DNA of 30,603 nucleotides from JAIVGV01 sp035295985 (GCA_035295985.1 DATHBT010000213.1:1-30603); one strand, 5' to 3'; numbered from the stretch's first letter, positions 1 to 7,367 are shown. Made by a program: numbers and translations. Notes: generated by a model from the letters alone, not told the origin.

Positions 1-17
1 GACAGGTCGCTCAAACC

Positions 18-60
18 TAACGCCGGCATTCGACCATGACTGTGTCGAATGCCGGCGTTA
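18..60. repeat. Perfect 17-bp inverted repeat
   Basis: TAACGCCGGCATTCGAC (18-34) is followed by a 9-nt loop and its exact reverse complement (44-60). No T-run follows on either strand, so it is not a standard intrinsic terminator. It lies about 70 nt beyond the stop of the minus-strand citrate synthase and could stabilise or end that transcript, or be an extragenic palindrome. The palindrome is directly visible; its role is unknown. Confidence 0.7.
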
Positions 61-85
61 ATGTTTTCGCGCTCCCGCGCTCAGC

Positions 86-106
86 GGGCAGGGCTTGTCC
101 CTGCCC
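86..106. repeat. GGGCAGGG hairpin beyond citrate synthase 3' end
   Basis: GGGCAGGG (86-93) and CCCTGCCC (99-106) form an 8-bp stem with a 5-nt loop, 23 nt beyond the stop of the minus-strand citrate synthase. There is no T-run. It may act with the 18-60 palindrome as a 3' processing or termination structure. Confidence 0.45.
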
Positions 107-128
107 CTACAGAAAACCCTCGTTGGCC

Positions 129-1310
129 TTATCGTTCGTCCATCGGCACGTACTTCAGGCCCCGCGCGCCGACGTACTCTGCGCGCGGGCGGATCAGTTT
201 GTTGTTGGCGTACTGTTCGAGGATGTGGCCCGTCCAGCCGCTGATGCGCGAGACGGCGAAGATCGGCGTGTAGAGGTCAAGCGGGATGCCCATCATGTAG
301 TAGGTCGAGGCCGAGTAGAAGTCCACGTTCGGGTACATGCCCTTCTCGCGCCGCATGAACTCCTCGATTTTTTGGGACATCTCGAACCACTTGGTCTCGC
401 CGCGCGCCTCGCCCACCTCGCGCGAGAAGCGGCGCAGGTGCGTCGCCCGCGGGTCTTCCGTCTTATAGACGGCGTGGCCGATGCCCATGATCTTGCGCTT
501 CTCGGCGAGCGCGTTCCTCACGAAGTCGTCCACCTTCCCCGCGTCGCCGATCTCCAGCAGCATCCGCATCACGTTCGTGTTCGCGCCGCCGTGGAGCGGC
601 CCCGAGAGCGCGGCGAGAGCGGCCGTCACCGAGCCGTAAACGTCGGCGAGCGTGCCGGCGACGACGCGGGCCGTGAACGTCGAGGCGTTCAACTCGTGAT
701 CGGCGTGGAGGATGAGGCACACGTCGAAGATGCGCGCCTCGCGCTCCGAGGGCGTCTCGCCGGTGAGCATGTAGAGGAAGTTGGACGCGATGTTCAGATC
801 GGGGCGCGGCGCGACTGGTTCCTGGCCTTTGCGGATGCGCTCGATGGCGGCGACGAGGACGGGGAACTGCGCCGTCAATCGCGTCGCGGTGCTGACGGCC
901 GCCTCGCGCGAGATGTCGTGCGCGTTCTCCGAGTAGATGCTGAGCGCGGAGACGGCCGTCCGCAGCGTGTCCATCGGCTCGGCCTCTTTCGGGAACGTGC
1001 GGATGAGTTCGAGCACCTCGCGCGGCACCTCGTAAGAGCGGCCGATCTCGCGTTCCAGCTCGTCGAGTTCCTGACGGCTCGGGAGCCGGCCGTTCCAGAG
1101 CAGGAAGACCGTCTCCTCGAAGGTCGAGTGCTCGGCCAGGTCGTGTATGTTGTAGCCCTGGTAGATCAGCTCGCCGCGCTCGCCGTTCACGTCGCCGATT
1201 GCCGAGCTGGCGGCGACCACGCCGCGCAGACCCGCGCCCGACGCGGCCGTCGCCGCCCCGCCGTCAGTCTTCCCCGCCGCCTGTGTGGCGGCTTCTTTGC
1301 CGTCGTTCAT
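129..1310 (-). CDS. Citrate synthase, short (Bacillus/dimer-like) subtype
   Basis: Condenses oxaloacetate and acetyl-CoA to citrate at the entry of the TCA cycle; a 2-methylcitrate synthase activity cannot be excluded. The 393-residue protein has the family's catalytic set: His240 in GPLHGGAN, His279 in GIGHAVY and Asp330 in YPNVDFYS, plus the oxaloacetate-binding LHADHE segment at 201-206. About 30 low-complexity Ala/Gly/Thr residues precede the fold. The reading frame continues upstream to 1496, but the ATG at 1310 is chosen because the longer form would run into the divergent gene's leader; a GAGG lies about 8 nt upstream. It is divergent from a second, longer citrate synthase, with 154 bp shared between them. 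The family assignment is certain; which paralog serves the main TCA flux is not known. Confidence 0.93.
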   Translation of the reverse strand: MNDGKEAATQAAGKTDGGAATAASGAGLRGVVAASSAIGDVNGERGELIYQGYNIHDLAEHSTFEETVFLLWNGRLPSRQELDELEREIGRSYEVPREVLELIRTFPKEAEPMDTLRTAVSALSIYSENAHDISREAAVSTATRLTAQFPVLVAAIERIRKGQEPVAPRPDLNIASNFLYMLTGETPSEREARIFDVCLILHADHELNASTFTARVVAGTLADVYGSVTAALAALSGPLHGGANTNVMRMLLEIGDAGKVDDFVRNALAEKRKIMGIGHAVYKTEDPRATHLRRFSREVGEARGETKWFEMSQKIEEFMRREKGMYPNVDFYSASTYYMMGIPLDLYTPIFAVSRISGWTGHILEQYANNKLIRPRAEYVGARGLKYVPMDER

Positions 1311-1372
1311 TTGCGCCTCGACCTCGATTTTTTGGTGGCTCGAAGATAACAAAGCCGCGCCGCAACTGCCAA

Positions 1373-1424
1373 GCAAGCGCGCCGCCGCGGCCCGCTTGCA
1401 AAGCGATTCGTTTGCACGAATAAT
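1373..1424 (+). promoter_or_regulatory. Candidate promoter and palindromes between the citrate synthases
   Basis: In the 154-bp divergent gap, TTGCAA (1396-1401) and AATAAT (1419-1424) are 17 nt apart and could be the -35 and -10 of the plus-strand gene. A dyad TGCAAA-N8-TTTGCA (1397-1402 / 1411-1416) sits over the -35 and spacer, where an operator would lie. A second dyad GCAAGCG / CGCTTGC (1373-1379 / 1393-1399) lies just upstream. The words are visible; promoter and operator function is inferred. Confidence 0.35.
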
Positions 1425-1464
1425 GCCTGTAAACCTTTCTAAAGCGGCGACGGGGAGGAATCTT

Positions 1465-2787
1465 ATGGCGGCGGACACACTGACGATCACAGACAACCGG
1501 ACGGGCCAGAGTTACGAAGTCCCCGTCGAGGACGGCACGATCCGCGCGATGGACTTGCGCAAAATCAAGGTCTCGGACGACGACTTCGGCCTGATGACCT
1601 ACGATCCGGCCTTCATGAACACGGCCTCCTGCAAGAGCCGCATCACCTACATCGACGGCGACCGCGGCGTCCTCGAATACCGCGGCTACCCCATCGAGCA
1701 ACTGGCCGAGCGGAGCAATTATCTGGAAGTCGCCTACCTCCTCCTGAACGGCGAGCTGCCTTCGGCCGACGAACTCAAACAGTGGGAGTGGGACATCACT
1801 CACCACACGATCCTCAACGAGAACGTCAAGAAGGTGCTGGACGGCTTCCACTACAACGCGCACCCGATGGGCGTCTTCATCAGCATGGTCAGCGCACTCT
1901 CGACCTTCTACCCGGAAGCCAAGAACATCTTCGACGAGCCGTGCCGCCTCAAGCAGATTCACCGCCTGATCGCCAAGGTCGGGACAATCGCCGCCTTCGC
2001 CTACCGCCACCGCGTCGGCCTCCCCTACTCGTACCCCGACAACGAACTCGGCTACACCGGCAACTTCCTGAACATGATGTTCAAGACTACCGAGTTGAAG
2101 TACCGGCCGAACCCGGTCTTGGAGCGCGCGCTCGACGTGCTCTTCATCCTCCACGCCGACCACGAGCAGAACTGCTCGACCAACACCATGCGCTCCATCG
2201 GCAGCGCGCACACAGACCCCTACTCGGCCATCGCCGGCGCGGCCGCCGCCCTCTATGGCCCGCTCCACGGCGGCGCGAACGAGGCGGTCTTAAGGATGCT
2301 CGACGAGATCGGCACGATTGACCGCGTGCCCGAGTACATCAGCCGCGTCAAATCCGGCGACTTCCGCCTGATGGGCTTCGGCCACCGCGTCTATAAGAAC
2401 TACGACCCGCGCGCCCGCATCATCAAGCAGGTGGCCGACGAGGTCTTCGAGGTGACGGGCAAAGACCCGCTCCTCAACATCGCGCTCGAATTGGAACGCA
2501 TCGCCCTCGAAGACGAGTACTTCGTCAAGCGCAAGCTCTACCCGAACGTGGATTTCTACAGCGGGATCATCTACCGCGCGATGCGCTTCCCCGTTGACAT
2601 GTTCCCCGTCCTGTTCGCCATCCCGCGCACGGCCGGCTGGATCGCTCAGTGGGTCGAGCTGCTGCGCGACCCCGACCAGAAGATCGCGCGGCCCCGGCAG
2701 GTCTATCTCGGCCACGCGCGCCGCGACTACGTCGCGCTCGAAAAGCGCGGCCAGCAGCAGGAAGCGAAGACGACCGGCGCTTCCTGA
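1465..2787 (+). CDS. gltA: Citrate synthase, long (E. coli GltA-like) subtype
   Basis: Makes citrate from oxaloacetate and acetyl-CoA. The 440-residue product carries the extra N-terminal segment of about 45 residues typical of E. coli-type enzymes, followed by TASCKSRITYIDGDRG and SNYLEVAYLLLNGE as in GltA. Catalytic residues are His268 (GPLHGGAN), His307 (GFGHRVY) and Asp363 (YPNVDFYSG); substrate-binding LHADHEQNCSTNTMR lies at 229-243. ATG 1465 is chosen over longer in-frame starts because GGGGAGGA (1452-1459) sits 5 nt upstream, one of the best ribosome sites in the window. The C-terminal tail after the fold is Gln/Lys-rich. It is divergent from the short citrate synthase and is followed by a strong terminator. 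Having both subtypes side by side suggests distinct regulation or metabolic role, which is inference. Confidence 0.96.
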   Translation: MAADTLTITDNRTGQSYEVPVEDGTIRAMDLRKIKVSDDDFGLMTYDPAFMNTASCKSRITYIDGDRGVLEYRGYPIEQLAERSNYLEVAYLLLNGELPSADELKQWEWDITHHTILNENVKKVLDGFHYNAHPMGVFISMVSALSTFYPEAKNIFDEPCRLKQIHRLIAKVGTIAAFAYRHRVGLPYSYPDNELGYTGNFLNMMFKTTELKYRPNPVLERALDVLFILHADHEQNCSTNTMRSIGSAHTDPYSAIAGAAAALYGPLHGGANEAVLRMLDEIGTIDRVPEYISRVKSGDFRLMGFGHRVYKNYDPRARIIKQVADEVFEVTGKDPLLNIALELERIALEDEYFVKRKLYPNVDFYSGIIYRAMRFPVDMFPVLFAIPRTAGWIAQWVELLRDPDQKIARPRQVYLGHARRDYVALEKRGQQQEAKTTGAS

Positions 2788-2802
2788 CGGCAGCGAGAGC
2801 GG

Positions 2803-2932
2803 ATTAGCCACGGAGGCCCCGGAGAACTCAGAGGCACAGAAAGCTTAGGACCCGCGCCGGCTTCCGACTCGAAGTTGGCGCGGGTCCTTAGCTTTATTTT
2901 TCTCGGCGTTCTCTCTGGCCCCCGTGGCTAAT
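2803..2932. repeat. Long imperfect inverted repeat (element K) between convergent genes
   Basis: Arms of 56 nt (2803-2858 and 2877-2932) pair with a 19-bp inner stem carrying one mismatch and an outer part matching at roughly 70 percent. The outer ends are near-identical ATTAGCCACGG words in inverted orientation. The right arm overlaps the TAG stop of the minus-strand SAM hydrolase gene (2928-2930). The outer arm is of the CCACGGAG / CAGAGAAC type and can be read as degenerate 7-nt words, though less clearly than the other elements. Confidence 0.7.
2840..2901 (+). terminator. Intrinsic terminator of gltA
   Basis: A 19-bp stem with one mismatch (2840-2858 with 2877-2895, 18-nt loop) is followed by ATTTTT. 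It lies 52 nt after the gltA stop, and its stem is the inner part of element K. The T-run is on the plus strand only, so it terminates gltA; the stem may still shield the 3' end of the convergent SAM hydrolase mRNA. Confidence 0.85.
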
Positions 2933-3725
2933 TCTTAACCGTCACGCGGATCGCCTGGCCGCGCGTCAGTTGGAGAAGCCGCGCGGCGGAGTCGCGGAAG
3001 GCGGCAAGTTCGAGGAAGCCGGCGCTGCCCCAGAACGCGAACGGCGCTCCGGTCTCGTCGGCCGCGTCGGCGAAGAAGCGGCGGAAGTCCGTAACGATGT
3101 GGCCGCCTGCTTCGACGCGGAGGCCGCGCGCGATCTGTTCGTCGGTCAACTCGGCGCGCGTGACGTTGGCGACGCAGTTGCCGTACCGGTCAACGTGGAT
3201 GACGCGCGCTTCGAGCGAGCCGTCGGCCGCGCGGGCGGGAGCGAGCGGCGCGAGGCGAACCCAGTCGGCAATCTCTTCGCCCAACTCGTCCAGCGCGACG
3301 CCCGCCGAGAGCGTGCCGGCGACGGGTGCGAACACGTCGCGGCCGTGGAAGGTGGTGCTGACGGACTGGCGGAAGTATTCCCGGTTTGTGAGGTGGAAGA
3401 CGCGCGGCGCGCCACGGCCGCGCTCGAAGGCGTAGCTGAACAGGCCGTTGTCCGGCCCGACGAAGAAGTGGCCGGCACACTCCGCGGCCAGCGCGCGCCG
3501 CTCGGAGCCGACGCCGGGATCGACGACGGCGGCGTGAACTGTCCCCGGTGGGAAAGCCTCACACGCGGCGAGCAGCGTGTAGGCCGCGGCCTCAACGTCG
3601 AACGGCGGGATTTCGTGCGTGAGATCGACGAGGACGGCGCGCGGATCGGCCGAGAGGATCGCGCCCTTCATCGCGCCGACGAAGTAGTCCGCGCCGCCGA
3701 AGTCGGTCAGGAGGGTGACGATCAA
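2928..3725 (-). CDS. SAM hydrolase (SAM hydroxide adenosyltransferase, DUF62)
   Basis: Members of this family hydrolyse S-adenosylmethionine to adenosine and methionine and are relatives of SAM-dependent fluorinase/chlorinase. The 265-residue protein opens with IVTLLTDFG and YFVGAMKG. It holds the hydrolase Asp-Arg-His set: Asp69 in VVDPGVG, Arg76/77 in SERR, and His127 in TFHGRDVFAP. GPDNGLFSYAF (91-101) matches the conserved nucleoside-binding region, and the C-terminal beta domain is present. The start codon is TTG at 3725; no Shine-Dalgarno precedes it, and the arm of inverted repeat B begins 1 nt upstream. The stop lies inside the right arm of element K. The lack of a ribosome site suggests coupling to upstream translation or a leaderless message. 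Confidence 0.9.
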   Translation of the reverse strand: MIVTLLTDFGGADYFVGAMKGAILSADPRAVLVDLTHEIPPFDVEAAAYTLLAACEAFPPGTVHAAVVDPGVGSERRALAAECAGHFFVGPDNGLFSYAFERGRGAPRVFHLTNREYFRQSVSTTFHGRDVFAPVAGTLSAGVALDELGEEIADWVRLAPLAPARAADGSLEARVIHVDRYGNCVANVTRAELTDEQIARGLRVEAGGHIVTDFRRFFADAADETGAPFAFWGSAGFLELAAFRDSAARLLQLTRGQAIRVTVKN

Positions 3726-3726
3726 T

Positions 3727-3802
3727 GGTTTGAGGTTTAAGGTTTGAAGTTTAAGGCGTCAGAAAGCTCGAACCACAGACCTTAAACCTCAGACCTTAAA
3801 CC
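3727..3802. repeat. Heptamer-arm inverted repeat, element B (GGTTTAA words)
   Basis: Arms 3727-3756 and 3773-3802 match at 22 of 30 positions around a 16-nt spacer. Both arms run in 7-nt words such as GGTTTGA, GGTTTAA and AGTTTAA. The element fills the whole gap between two minus-strand genes: 2 nt from the stop of the upstream gene and 1 nt from the TTG start of the SAM hydrolase. Confidence 0.85.
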
Positions 3803-3804
3803 GA

Positions 3805-4884
3805 CTATTGAATCCGCGTATCCGTCGCCGAGCGGATCATTAATTCCTGGCCGCGCTCAAGCCGTATGTCTCTGCCGCGAGCGGTCATGACGCCGCCCGT
3901 GCCGACGCCAGCGCCGACGGCCGCGCCGATGGCCGCGCCCTTGCCGCCGCCCGCAATCGCCCCGATGAGCGCGCCGATGCCGGTGGCCGCGCCGACCTTC
4001 GCCACGTCGTCCTTCGTAGTGCTCCGGCCGCGCACGCCGCCCTCCTCGTCAACGTCGCCGACGCCCATGTCGGTGCGCTTCGCCACCACGTCGATGACCT
4101 GCGCGTTGAAGTTGGCCCAGCGGCCGTCGGTCGTGCGGATCTGCTGGAAGGTCAACTGCAACTCTCCCGAGCCGCGAACCTTGCCGGGCCGGCGCACGCT
4201 CGACACGCGGCCCGTCACGACCATGTCTGCGTAGGGCGCGGGTTCGAGCACGCGCGCCTCGAAGCGGTCGCCGCGCTGGCTCACGTCGGTCGAGAGGTTG
4301 TTGAGGAGTTCGACCCTGAGGGTGGTGTCCTGCGCTATTTCGACGGGCGCGCCGGAAGAAGCGGCGCTACCCGTCGGAGAGACGCCGCCCGCGCGTCCCG
4401 CATTCGAGTCGCTCGAAGCGCGGTCGTCGTCGTCACGGTCGTCGCGCGCCTGAATCTGCGGCGAGGTGCGACCCGTGCCGGCGCGCGAAGGTTGCGTTGG
4501 AGTGTAGTCGTCGCGCGTGCCGCGGCGGCCGAGGTTCGGCGGGACGGTCGAGTCGAAGCCGCGCCGGTCGTAGCCGGACGTGTAGCCGGCCTCGAAGCCC
4601 TGCCGGTAGCCGTCGCGGTAGTCTTCCAGAGAGCCGTAGGCCTGGACGTACACGCGGTCTGCGCGGCGGTAGTCCTCCTTCGAGCGGAAGTCGCGCTCGG
4701 CCGATTCGACCGAGTCGCGGTAGCCGGCCTGGTAGCCGTCCGAGTAGCCCGTGCGGTAGCCGCGCTCCAGCGCGCCCGACTGCTGCGCCGCGGCGCGCGC
4801 CGGGCCTGTCAGGGTTGAGGGCGCGAGGGCCGCGACGAGCGCGACGGCGGCCACGGCGGCCGTGAGTCTCGACAGGGTCTGCAT
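3805..4884 (-). CDS. Secreted glycine-zipper protein with GYxxGY repeats
   Basis: No enzymatic function is recognised. The 359-residue protein has a signal peptide (about residues 1-35, Ala/Val-rich core). Tandem Gly-Tyr repeats follow (RGYRTGYSDGYQAGYRD and YRDGYRQGFEAGYTSGYD), then an Asp/Arg/Ser-rich linker and a beta-rich region resembling a surface or binding domain. A C-terminal glycine-zipper segment (GIGALIGAIAGGGKGAAIG) of the kind that inserts into or packs against membranes comes last. The ATG at 4884 is used because AGGAG lies 8 nt upstream; the frame itself extends to 4980. It likely acts in the envelope. It is followed by element B and the SAM hydrolase gene; no functional link is evident. 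Confidence 0.8.
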   Translation of the reverse strand: MQTLSRLTAAVAAVALVAALAPSTLTGPARAAAQQSGALERGYRTGYSDGYQAGYRDSVESAERDFRSKEDYRRADRVYVQAYGSLEDYRDGYRQGFEAGYTSGYDRRGFDSTVPPNLGRRGTRDDYTPTQPSRAGTGRTSPQIQARDDRDDDDRASSDSNAGRAGGVSPTGSAASSGAPVEIAQDTTLRVELLNNLSTDVSQRGDRFEARVLEPAPYADMVVTGRVSSVRRPGKVRGSGELQLTFQQIRTTDGRWANFNAQVIDVVAKRTDMGVGDVDEEGGVRGRSTTKDDVAKVGAATGIGALIGAIAGGGKGAAIGAAVGAGVGTGGVMTARGRDIRLERGQELMIRSATDTRIQ

Positions 4885-5024
4885 CACTGTTTCTCCTCGT
4901 GTGACGAAATCCGACGTGGGCGACCGACGAACACGCGGCCCGGCGCGCGCCGTCGAACTCCTACCGCCGAATGGCCTCATGCTAACACCAGATGGGGCGC
5001 GCGCAAACAGTCAGTTTCAAACGC

Positions 5025-5053
5025 TTGACCGGCACCACCGCGGAACTTAGACT
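5025..5053 (+). promoter_or_regulatory. Candidate sigma-70-type promoter
   Basis: TTGACC (5025-5030) and TAGACT (5048-5053) are separated by 17 nt within the 313-nt non-coding stretch 4885-5197, upstream of the 5198 gene. Nothing else distinctive was found in that stretch apart from the leader of the divergent glycine-zipper gene. Confidence 0.4.
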
Positions 5054-5197
5054 CGGCCTTGCGGGCACGGCTAAAGCGACGAAGCTCGACGACCGCGTCA
5101 ACTCTCGGAGTCGGCCGGGCGCGCGAGGGTTGCGCGCCGGATTTGGGATGAAAGGCCGTCTGCAGCCCGTTGCCCCGTTTTATCCGAGGGAGTGGCC

Positions 5198-5710
5198 GTG
5201 AGTGATACTTTTCAGCTAGGTGGGACGTTGGCGCTCGCAGCCCTGCTCACCATTGGGTGCTCAGTCCGGCAGCCCCTCCCGAACCTCTCGGCGGCAGGGC
5301 AGGAGGAAATATCTCAGGAAGATAGGGCCGAGCTTATGAGGCTGACGCTTGAGAGCGAGATGCTCAAAAAGCGTGGGTATGACTACAACAGGAATGGGAA
5401 GCCAGGTGTCTTTTACCTTTCGACCGAAAATGTTCCTTCCGAAATCACCCCCCGCGCCGAAGGGATCACGCTCATCCAACTCAAGCCGGAAGAGATCAAA
5501 CAGCTTGCCAACAGCCGCGGCGATTTCGTTTATTACTTCAAGTTTGAAGAATTCAAGATCGACGGCCCGAAAGTGACAGTGTCGCTTGACCACATTCCCA
5601 TGTATGCGGACAAGCCGGCGTGGCCGGCCGGCGGCGGCGGTGTTGTCGTTGAGTACATGAAGCGGGACGGCGAGTGGGTTGGCAAAGAAGTTCAGCGTTG
5701 GATCGCCTAG
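5198..5710 (+). CDS. Unrecognised exported protein, atypical base composition
   Basis: I do not recognise this 170-residue protein. It begins with a hydrophobic stretch (LGGTLALAALLTIGC) ending in a cysteine, which suggests a signal peptide or a weak lipobox, although positively charged residues are missing before it. The mature part is charged and soluble-looking, with a Trp-containing C-terminus (GEWVGKEVQRWIA). GTG 5198 is chosen because GAGGG (5186-5190) lies 7 nt upstream; GTG 5192 is an alternative but too close to that site. Its GC content and third-position GC are visibly lower than in all neighbours (many AAT, GTT, TTT and AAA codons), suggesting recent acquisition or relaxed selection. 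It ends 4 nt before the cysteine desulfurase start, so the two may be cotranscribed. Confidence 0.65.
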   Translation: MSDTFQLGGTLALAALLTIGCSVRQPLPNLSAAGQEEISQEDRAELMRLTLESEMLKKRGYDYNRNGKPGVFYLSTENVPSEITPRAEGITLIQLKPEEIKQLANSRGDFVYYFKFEEFKIDGPKVTVSLDHIPMYADKPAWPAGGGGVVVEYMKRDGEWVGKEVQRWIA

Positions 5711-5714
5711 CGAG

Positions 5715-6923
5715 ATGCGTAGAGTTTACTTAGACAACAGCGCGACGACGCCGGTTGACCCGCGGGTGGTCGAGGCGATGCTGCCGTACCTGACCGAGAA
5801 GTTCGGCAACGCTTCGAGCGTCCACTTCTACGGGCAGGAGGCGCGCGCGGCGATTGACCGCGCCCGCCGCGAGGTGGCCGCTTTAGTCTCAGCGCGGCCG
5901 AACGAGATCGTCTTCCTGTCGGGCGGGACGGAGGCCAACAACCTCGCCGTCCGCGGCACGCTCGAAGCCTCAGCCTCCCACGGCCGCCACCTCATCACCT
6001 CTCAGATCGAGCACTCCTCGGTGCGGGGCCTTTGCGACGCTCTCGAACGACGCGGATGGGAGGTCACGCGCCTGCCCGTCTACGAAGACGGGATCGTACG
6101 CGTCGAGGACGTGCGCGCCGCGCTGAGGCCCGACACCGTGCTCGTCTCCGTCATGCTCGCCAACAACGAGATCGGGACGGTGCAGCCGGTCGCGGAGATC
6201 GGACGGCTCGTCCGCGAGGAGCGCGGCCGTGGGCGCAAATATTTGTGGCTGCACACGGACGCGGTGCAGGCTGCCGGGCGAATGAAGGTTGACGTGGAGG
6301 AGTTGGGCTGCGACTTGCTCTCGCTCTCTGCGCACAAGCTGAACGCGCCGAAGGGCGTCGGCGCGCTCTACGTCCGCCGCGGGATGCGCCTCGTCGCGCA
6401 GAACGTCGGCGGGCATCAGGAGCGCGAGCGGCGCGCGGGCACCGAATCAGTCCCCTTCATCGTCGCCTTCGGCCGCGCCGCGCAGCTCGCGCGCGAGGAG
6501 TTCCCCGAGAGAGTCGAGCGGCTTCGCAACTTGCGCGACCGCTTCGAGGCCGGCGTCGAGGCGCGCGTCTCGGACATAGTCTTCAACGGCAGCCGCGCGC
6601 ATCGGCTGCCGCACCTGTCGAACGTCTCCTTCCGCTACGTCGAAGGCGAAGGGCTTTTGATAAACCTGGACATGCAGGGCGTCGCGGTCTCGACGGGCTC
6701 CGCCTGCTCTTCGGGGTCGCTCGAACCGTCGCCCGTCATCCGCGCCTTGGGGCGCGACGACGAACTCGCGCGCGGCTCGATCCGCTTCAGCCTCGGCAAG
6801 GACACGACCGGCGAGGACATCGACTACGTCCTCGAAGTGCTGCCCCGCGCCGCCGAGAACCTGCGCCGCCTCTCCCCGCTCTACCAGCGCGCACTCGCCG
6901 AACGCGCCTGCGCCGTGACGTAG
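5715..6923 (+). CDS. Cysteine desulfurase, NifS/IscS class
   Basis: A PLP enzyme that takes sulfur from cysteine, leaving alanine, and passes it as persulfide to Fe-S scaffolds or tRNA thiolation. The 402-residue protein has the PLP lysine Lys208 in SLSAHKLNAPKG, the active-site cysteine Cys331 in STGSACSSGS, His100 in QIEHSSV, and Asp182 in HTDAVQ. The loop sequence around the cysteine is the class I (IscS/NifS) type, not the SufS type. The ATG at 5715 starts the conserved RRVYLDNSATTPVDP; a longer in-frame TTG at 5679 would overlap the upstream gene and is disfavoured. An IscU-like gene follows after repeat element A, so the pair probably forms a small Fe-S assembly module. Whether it is housekeeping or specialised is unknown. 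Confidence 0.93.
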   Translation: MRRVYLDNSATTPVDPRVVEAMLPYLTEKFGNASSVHFYGQEARAAIDRARREVAALVSARPNEIVFLSGGTEANNLAVRGTLEASASHGRHLITSQIEHSSVRGLCDALERRGWEVTRLPVYEDGIVRVEDVRAALRPDTVLVSVMLANNEIGTVQPVAEIGRLVREERGRGRKYLWLHTDAVQAAGRMKVDVEELGCDLLSLSAHKLNAPKGVGALYVRRGMRLVAQNVGGHQERERRAGTESVPFIVAFGRAAQLAREEFPERVERLRNLRDRFEAGVEARVSDIVFNGSRAHRLPHLSNVSFRYVEGEGLLINLDMQGVAVSTGSACSSGSLEPSPVIRALGRDDELARGSIRFSLGKDTTGEDIDYVLEVLPRAAENLRRLSPLYQRALAERACAVT

Positions 6924-6924
6924 G

Positions 6925-6993
6925 TTTCAAGTTACAGGCTTAAGGTTTGAAGTTCGTGCTTTGAACTTGAAACTTGAAACCTGTAACTTGAAA
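6925..6993. repeat. Heptamer-arm inverted repeat, element A (TTTCAAG words)
   Basis: Arms 6925-6955 and 6963-6993 match at 27 of 31 positions around a 7-nt loop. Words include GGTTTCA, AGTTACA and GGTTTGA, all in a 7-nt register. It starts 1 nt after the TAG stop of the cysteine desulfurase and ends 5 nt before the GTG of the IscU-like gene, so it is essentially the whole intergenic gap. Confidence 0.88.
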
Positions 6994-6998
6994 TCGCC

Positions 6999-7367
6999 GT
7001 GCCCTACTCCGAAGCCTTCCGCGATCACCTCGCCAACCCGCGCAACGCCGGAGTGCTCGAAGACGCGGACGCCGACGTTGAGCTGACCAACCCCGTCTGC
7101 GGCGACCGCCTGCGCCTGACCCTCCGTGTCAGCGACGGCCGCGTCCGCGCCGCGCGCTTCCTCGCCTACGGCTGCCCGCCCACGATCGCCTGCGGCTCCG
7201 CGCTCACCGAGATGGTTCAGGGCAAGACCACTGAAGAGGCCGCCCGCCTCACGCGCGAAGAGTTAACGGGAGCGCTCGGCGGCCTGCCTGCGCGCAAAGG
7301 CCACGCCGCCGCGCTCGCCATCGAGACTTTGCAAGCCGCACTCGTCTCGACCAATAGCAAAAAATAG
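6999..7367 (+). CDS. IscU/NifU-N-like Fe-S scaffold with altered cysteines
   Basis: Scaffold proteins of this fold assemble Fe-S clusters using sulfur from a partner desulfurase, whose gene lies just upstream. The 122-residue product aligns with IscU: NPVCGDRLRL (Cys34), ARFLAYGC (Cys59), then ACGSALTEMVQGKT. The third IscU ligand cysteine, normally in a KxHC context near the end, is replaced: here it reads KGHAAALAI, with His102 kept and Ala103 in place of Cys. A short PPTIA insertion brings a new cysteine, Cys65, six residues after Cys59. The cluster ligands therefore differ from canonical IscU. Start is GTG 6999; no Shine-Dalgarno is visible because repeat A ends 5 nt upstream. Family assignment is strong; scaffold competence is uncertain. 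Confidence 0.85.
   Translation: MPYSEAFRDHLANPRNAGVLEDADADVELTNPVCGDRLRLTLRVSDGRVRAARFLAYGCPPTIACGSALTEMVQGKTTEEAARLTREELTGALGGLPARKGHAAALAIETLQAALVSTNSKK

Noticed and set aside
36..1349. Long open frame opposite the short citrate synthase
   Set aside because: Its residues are a reverse-frame product of GC-rich third positions (long runs of Arg, Val, Asp, Ala). It lacks any recognisable domain, and the real citrate synthase on the other strand has full motifs.
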